A DNA stretch of 64,000 bases from VMCP01 sp964415065 (lineage in GTDB: Bacteria; Bacteroidota; Bacteroidia; NS11-12g; UBA955), in NCBI GenBank assembly GCA_964415065.1, contig CAYPYX010000009.1, positions 8,794-72,793 on the forward strand, read 5' to 3'. Within the stretch, counting starts at the first letter, position 1. The number at the start of each line of letters is the position of its first letter. Below are positions 61,202-64,000 of this stretch, one piece after another. The notes below the pieces were generated by a model, which saw nothing but the letters and a program-made list of their open reading frames with translations, did not search any database and was not told where the DNA came from. The translations under genes were made by a program, and so were the position numbers.

Positions 61202-62242
61202 ATGTTATTGCGAAACATCGTTAGTAGGGAGGAGTTAAAGCGCAGAATGGAAGCAGATACACGTCCGTATACTACCATTTCATTCTATCGTTATTATTCT
61301 ATCCCCCAGCCCAAAGATTTTAGAGATCAATTATTTGTTGATTGGACCCCTTTAGAGGTAGTTGGTCGAGTTTATATTGCCGAAGAAGGTATAAACGCTC
61401 AAATTGCACTGCCTTCGGAACATTTTGAAGAATTTAAGAACAAACTCTATTCAATTGATTTTTTAAATGGAATTCGTTTAAATACGGCTATTGAAGAAAA
61501 TCAAAAGGCATTTATTAAGTTGGATATTAAAGTTCGTCCCAAAATAGTGGCTGATGGTATTGATGATCCTACTTTCAATCCTTCTGATACAGGTAAATAT
61601 TTGGAAGCCAACGATTGGAATCATGCGTTAACAGATCCCAATACTGTGGTTATTGATATGCGGAATCATTATGAAAGTGAAGTTGGGCGATTTGAGAATG
61701 CAGAATGTCCGGATGTTGATACATTTCGTGATGAACTCAGAAATGTAATTGATAAATATCAGGAAGATAAAGACAAGCGAATTTTAATGTATTGTACTGG
61801 AGGTATCCGATGTGAGAAAGCGAGTGCTTGGATGCGACACAATGGATTTAATGAAGTTTATCATTTAAAGGGTGGCATTATTAATTATGTACGACAGGTT
61901 AGAGAGAATGCATTAGAGAATAAGTTTAAAGGCGTGAATTTTGTCTTTGATCAGCGACTGCATGAACGTGTATCCGACGACATTTTATCAGAGTGTCATC
62001 AATGTGGAAAACCGGCCGATGTGCATATAAACTGTGCCAATACAGGGTGTCATTTACTCTTTATTCAATGCGAGGAATGTGCTCAGAAATATGAGAAATG
62101 TTGTTGTGAAGAGTGCCAAAGGATAATTCATTTGCCGGAAGAAGAACAAAAGGCATTGCGTAAGGGTAAACCGGCGGGACGTATTTTTAGTAAGGGAAGA
62201 TATCCTAAAGGAATGAAATTGAGGGATGGTTCTGCTCAATAA
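61202..62242 (+). CDS. trhO: tRNA uridine(34) hydroxylase TrhO (rhodanese-like)
   Basis: 346 residues, the long form of the YceA/TrhO family, which hydroxylates uridine-34 in tRNAs as a step to 5-oxyacetyl or methoxy uridine. An N-terminal ferredoxin-like domain (VVGRVYIAEEGINAQIALP) precedes a rhodanese domain with the active-site cysteine in MYCTGGIRCEK. A Cys-rich C-terminal segment (CHQCGK, CANTGC, CEEC, CCCEEC) resembles a metal-binding site. The length and motifs fit well; the symbol follows the E. coli name. Confidence 0.93.
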   Translation: MLLRNIVSREELKRRMEADTRPYTTISFYRYYSIPQPKDFRDQLFVDWTPLEVVGRVYIAEEGINAQIALPSEHFEEFKNKLYSIDFLNGIRLNTAIEENQKAFIKLDIKVRPKIVADGIDDPTFNPSDTGKYLEANDWNHALTDPNTVVIDMRNHYESEVGRFENAECPDVDTFRDELRNVIDKYQEDKDKRILMYCTGGIRCEKASAWMRHNGFNEVYHLKGGIINYVRQVRENALENKFKGVNFVFDQRLHERVSDDILSECHQCGKPADVHINCANTGCHLLFIQCEECAQKYEKCCCEECQRIIHLPEEEQKALRKGKPAGRIFSKGRYPKGMKLRDGSAQ

Positions 62243-62344
62243 AAAGGACATCTGCGAGATAATCGATGATGTTTTTATTTTTTCTATAGTATATTCGCAC
62301 AATTAACTAGATTGTAGAATACATTGGATCAGGCGAATAAAGAA

Positions 62345-63085
62345 ATGAGGCATGGAATACGCGTAAACTGGCGTATGGTACTCGTAGGATTTTTGTTGTT
62401 AATTATAGGTGACTTAAGGGCGCAGTGGGGCAGCGGGGATGATGATTCGGGTTCTGGTGCAACAGCAACTGCAGATTCTACAGGTTCAGGTTCAGCCGAA
62501 GCAGGAGGCTGGGGAGCTGGAAGTACAGAAGGTAATTCAGGAGAAAATCAGGCTATCAAGAAAAAACCTTATGTTCGATTTGTGCCGCCCTACGATTCAC
62601 TTCGTGAATTGATTTTTTATGAAGGAATTGTTGAGGATGAAGAGTGTGAGACATGTACTGAAGACAGTTTGTTTATGAGAGCTAAGCGTTACTTGATGAA
62701 ACGTTATGGCAAAAAGGAGTATAAAAAATTTGTGGTAGAGGAGAAGGCAAATTCTTTAATTTATCTCAAAGTTAAAGTTCCAATGGTGATTCAAAATGGT
62801 ACGAATTCGAAAACTCGTAATGGGGATTTGGATTATGTATTGGTGTTAAGATTCAAGGAAGCACGATATAAATATCAATTTGGCAATTTTGCACATACAT
62901 TATTACCTCAGGGTTTGAATAGCACTCAGGTAAAAACATATCACGAGTATTACATGAAGGTTAAGCGTGGTTACGAAACAACCGATAAGTATTTAATTGC
63001 TGCTGACCGTGAGGTGAAGGCAATAGTAGACGGTTTGAAGGCCTCATTGAAAGCACCATATGTGCCTGATGAAGATGATTGGTAG
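62345..63085 (+). CDS. DUF4468-like exported protein
   Basis: 246 residues from ATG 62345; TTG at 62324 is a weaker alternative. A signal peptide (WRMVLVGFLLLIIGDLRAQ) is followed by a Gly/Ser/Ala-rich acidic linker of about 50 residues. The C-terminal domain has DSLFMRAKRYLMKRYGKK and DYVLVLRFKEARYKYQFGNF, the general pattern of DUF4468. The assignment is from the family pattern only. No catalytic residues or membrane barrel seen. Probably periplasmic. It is 82 bases after trhO on the same strand. Confidence 0.65.
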   Translation: MRHGIRVNWRMVLVGFLLLIIGDLRAQWGSGDDDSGSGATATADSTGSGSAEAGGWGAGSTEGNSGENQAIKKKPYVRFVPPYDSLRELIFYEGIVEDEECETCTEDSLFMRAKRYLMKRYGKKEYKKFVVEEKANSLIYLKVKVPMVIQNGTNSKTRNGDLDYVLVLRFKEARYKYQFGNFAHTLLPQGLNSTQVKTYHEYYMKVKRGYETTDKYLIAADREVKAIVDGLKASLKAPYVPDEDDW

Positions 63086-63149
63086 ACCGTGTTTAAGAAT
63101 GAAAAATTGCTGTCCAAAGAATTAGTTTCAAAAAAAAGTTGTGGATATC

Positions 63150-63180
63150 TTGTTATCCAATAAAATATTTACTATTTTTG
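63150..63180 (+). promoter_or_regulatory. Promoter of the rplM-rpsI operon
   Basis: TTG (63150-63152), a 20-base spacer and TATTTTTG (63173-63180) match the -33/-7 consensus, leaving a leader of roughly 27 bases before GTG 63212. Confidence 0.7.
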
Positions 63181-63211
63181 CAACCCCAAAATTGATTAAA
63201 GCTAACGCAAA

Positions 63212-63655
63212 GTGAATCCGTTAAGTACATATAAAACCATTTCAGCGAACAACACAACGGTAACCAAGAATTGGTACGTTGTAGATGCTGCAGACCAGCC
63301 ATTGGGTCGTTTGTCGTCAAAGATTGCTACGATTATTCGTGGTAAGCACAAGCCTTACTTTACACCTCACGTGGACTGTGGAGATCATGTAATCGTGATC
63401 AATGCAGACAAAGTGAAGTTGACTGGTTCTAAAATGGACAGTAAGGAGTACATTCGCCACACTGGATTTCCAGGTGGGCAGCGTGTGGCTTTGGCTAAAG
63501 CGATGAAGGCTGAGCGTTTAATTGAATACGCAGTGAAAGGAATGTTACCCAAGAATCGTTTGGGAAGAAAATTATTTCACAACATGTTTGTATACGTGGG
63601 ATCTGAGCACCCACATGCTGCTCAGCAACCAAAAGAATTGAAGTTCGATATCTGA
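63212..63655 (+). CDS. rplM: 50S ribosomal protein L13
   Basis: 147 residues from a GTG start. L13 is an early-assembly 23S rRNA-binding protein. The conserved blocks WYVVDAADQPLGRLSSKIAT, RGKHKPYFTPHVDCGD, HTGFPGGQR and GMLPKNRLGR are present, and the length is normal. No in-frame ATG gives a full-length protein. It is followed 5 bases later by rpsI, the standard pair. Confidence 0.98.
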   Translation: MNPLSTYKTISANNTTVTKNWYVVDAADQPLGRLSSKIATIIRGKHKPYFTPHVDCGDHVIVINADKVKLTGSKMDSKEYIRHTGFPGGQRVALAKAMKAERLIEYAVKGMLPKNRLGRKLFHNMFVYVGSEHPHAAQQPKELKFDI

Positions 63656-63660
63656 GAACT

Positions 63661-64000
63661 ATGATGATGAATAACTCAGGAAGAAGAAAAGCTGCCGTAG
63701 CGAGAGTTTACCTTAAGGAAGGTAGCGGGCAGATTGTAGTTAACAAGAAGTCTTTAGGGGATTATTTCCCATTGGCTTGGCACCAAAATTCCGTGAAGGA
63801 GCCTTTTAATATCACCGGCAACGAAGGAAAATACGACGTTATGGTTAACGTGCGTGGCGGAGGAATCTCTGGTCAGGCGGAAGCTATTCGTTTAGGTATT
63901 TCCAAAGCTCTAGTTGATATCAACGAAGAGTTTCGTTCTACTTTACGTAAAGCTGGATTCATGACACGTGACCCTCGCGTTGTTGAAAGAAAGAAAAGTG
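63661..64000 (+). CDS. rpsI: 30S ribosomal protein S9, 3' end cut by the window
   Basis: About 113 codons are present without a stop. S9 lies near the ribosomal P site. The opening NNSGRRKAAVARVYLKEGSG, the block VRGGGISGQAEAIRLGISKA and the late TRDPRVVERKK match S9; the C-terminal tail that contacts tRNA lies outside. Three tandem ATGs at 63661, 63664 and 63667 leave the exact start open. It begins 5 bases after the rplM stop. Confidence 0.97.
   Translation, partial: MMMNNSGRRKAAVARVYLKEGSGQIVVNKKSLGDYFPLAWHQNSVKEPFNITGNEGKYDVMVNVRGGGISGQAEAIRLGISKALVDINEEFRSTLRKAGFMTRDPRVVERKKS

Overview
This AT-rich window comes from a Bacteroidota chromosome, most likely an aquatic Flavobacteriales/Sphingobacteriales-type organism. 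Supporting signs are secreted proteins ending in type IX secretion (T9SS) sorting domains, three TonB-dependent receptors (one paired with a DUF4249 lipoprotein), DUF1573 paralogues, and repeated TAnnTTTG -7 promoter elements. I see no phage, insertion sequence, CRISPR array, rRNA or tRNA. The sequence is draft: a 100-N gap at 33679-33778 sits in a 19-bp tandem repeat.

Layout. 1-3506: a methyltransferase, a lysophospholipid-type acyltransferase, a fatty acid desaturase and a purple acid phosphatase. 3561-10713: a repeat-containing hypothetical protein, a T9SS-exported GH13 glycosidase, and an MBOAT/SGNH O-acyltransferase pair. 10685-14357: a TPP riboswitch controlling a TonB-dependent receptor, divergent from a PLP-dependent deaminase/desulfhydrase. 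14524-17567: four DUF1573 proteins and a SIMPL protein. 17695-24162: the rimP-nusA-infB operon with a hairpin plus U-run in its leader, a cyclophilin lipoprotein, a hypothetical protein and a possible 33-residue small protein. 24303-29852: murQ, asd, pyruvate dehydrogenase E2, thyA and small genes. 30055-33543: a TonB receptor and DUF4249 pair. 33544-36223: the minisatellite, a degenerate arginase-family protein and a flavoprotein reductase. 36451-40470: a giant PKD/GEVED T9SS protein. 40719-50020: rluD, a two-gene 5'-nucleotidase, a lamin-tail protein, a TonB receptor and a secreted endonuclease I. 50035-64000: mostly housekeeping genes (nadC, rlmD, sucA, cdsA, dus, trhO, rplM, rpsI) plus one more T9SS protein.

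How the genes may work together. The most suggestive neighbourhood is 41788-50020. A cell-surface nuclease, a lamin-tail protein, an outer-membrane transporter and a nucleotidase pair could together degrade and import extracellular DNA. The second interesting theme is regulation. There is a TPP riboswitch whose predicted transcript begins at its first stem, a terminator-like hairpin between the rimP promoter and start codon (recalling NusA autoregulation in other bacteria), a second hairpin between nusA and infB, and interleaved inverted repeats upstream of the 30055 receptor. Several promoters lie so close to the start codon that the mRNAs may be nearly leaderless.

All functional calls are by inspection of motifs and order. 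No database search or folding program was run.
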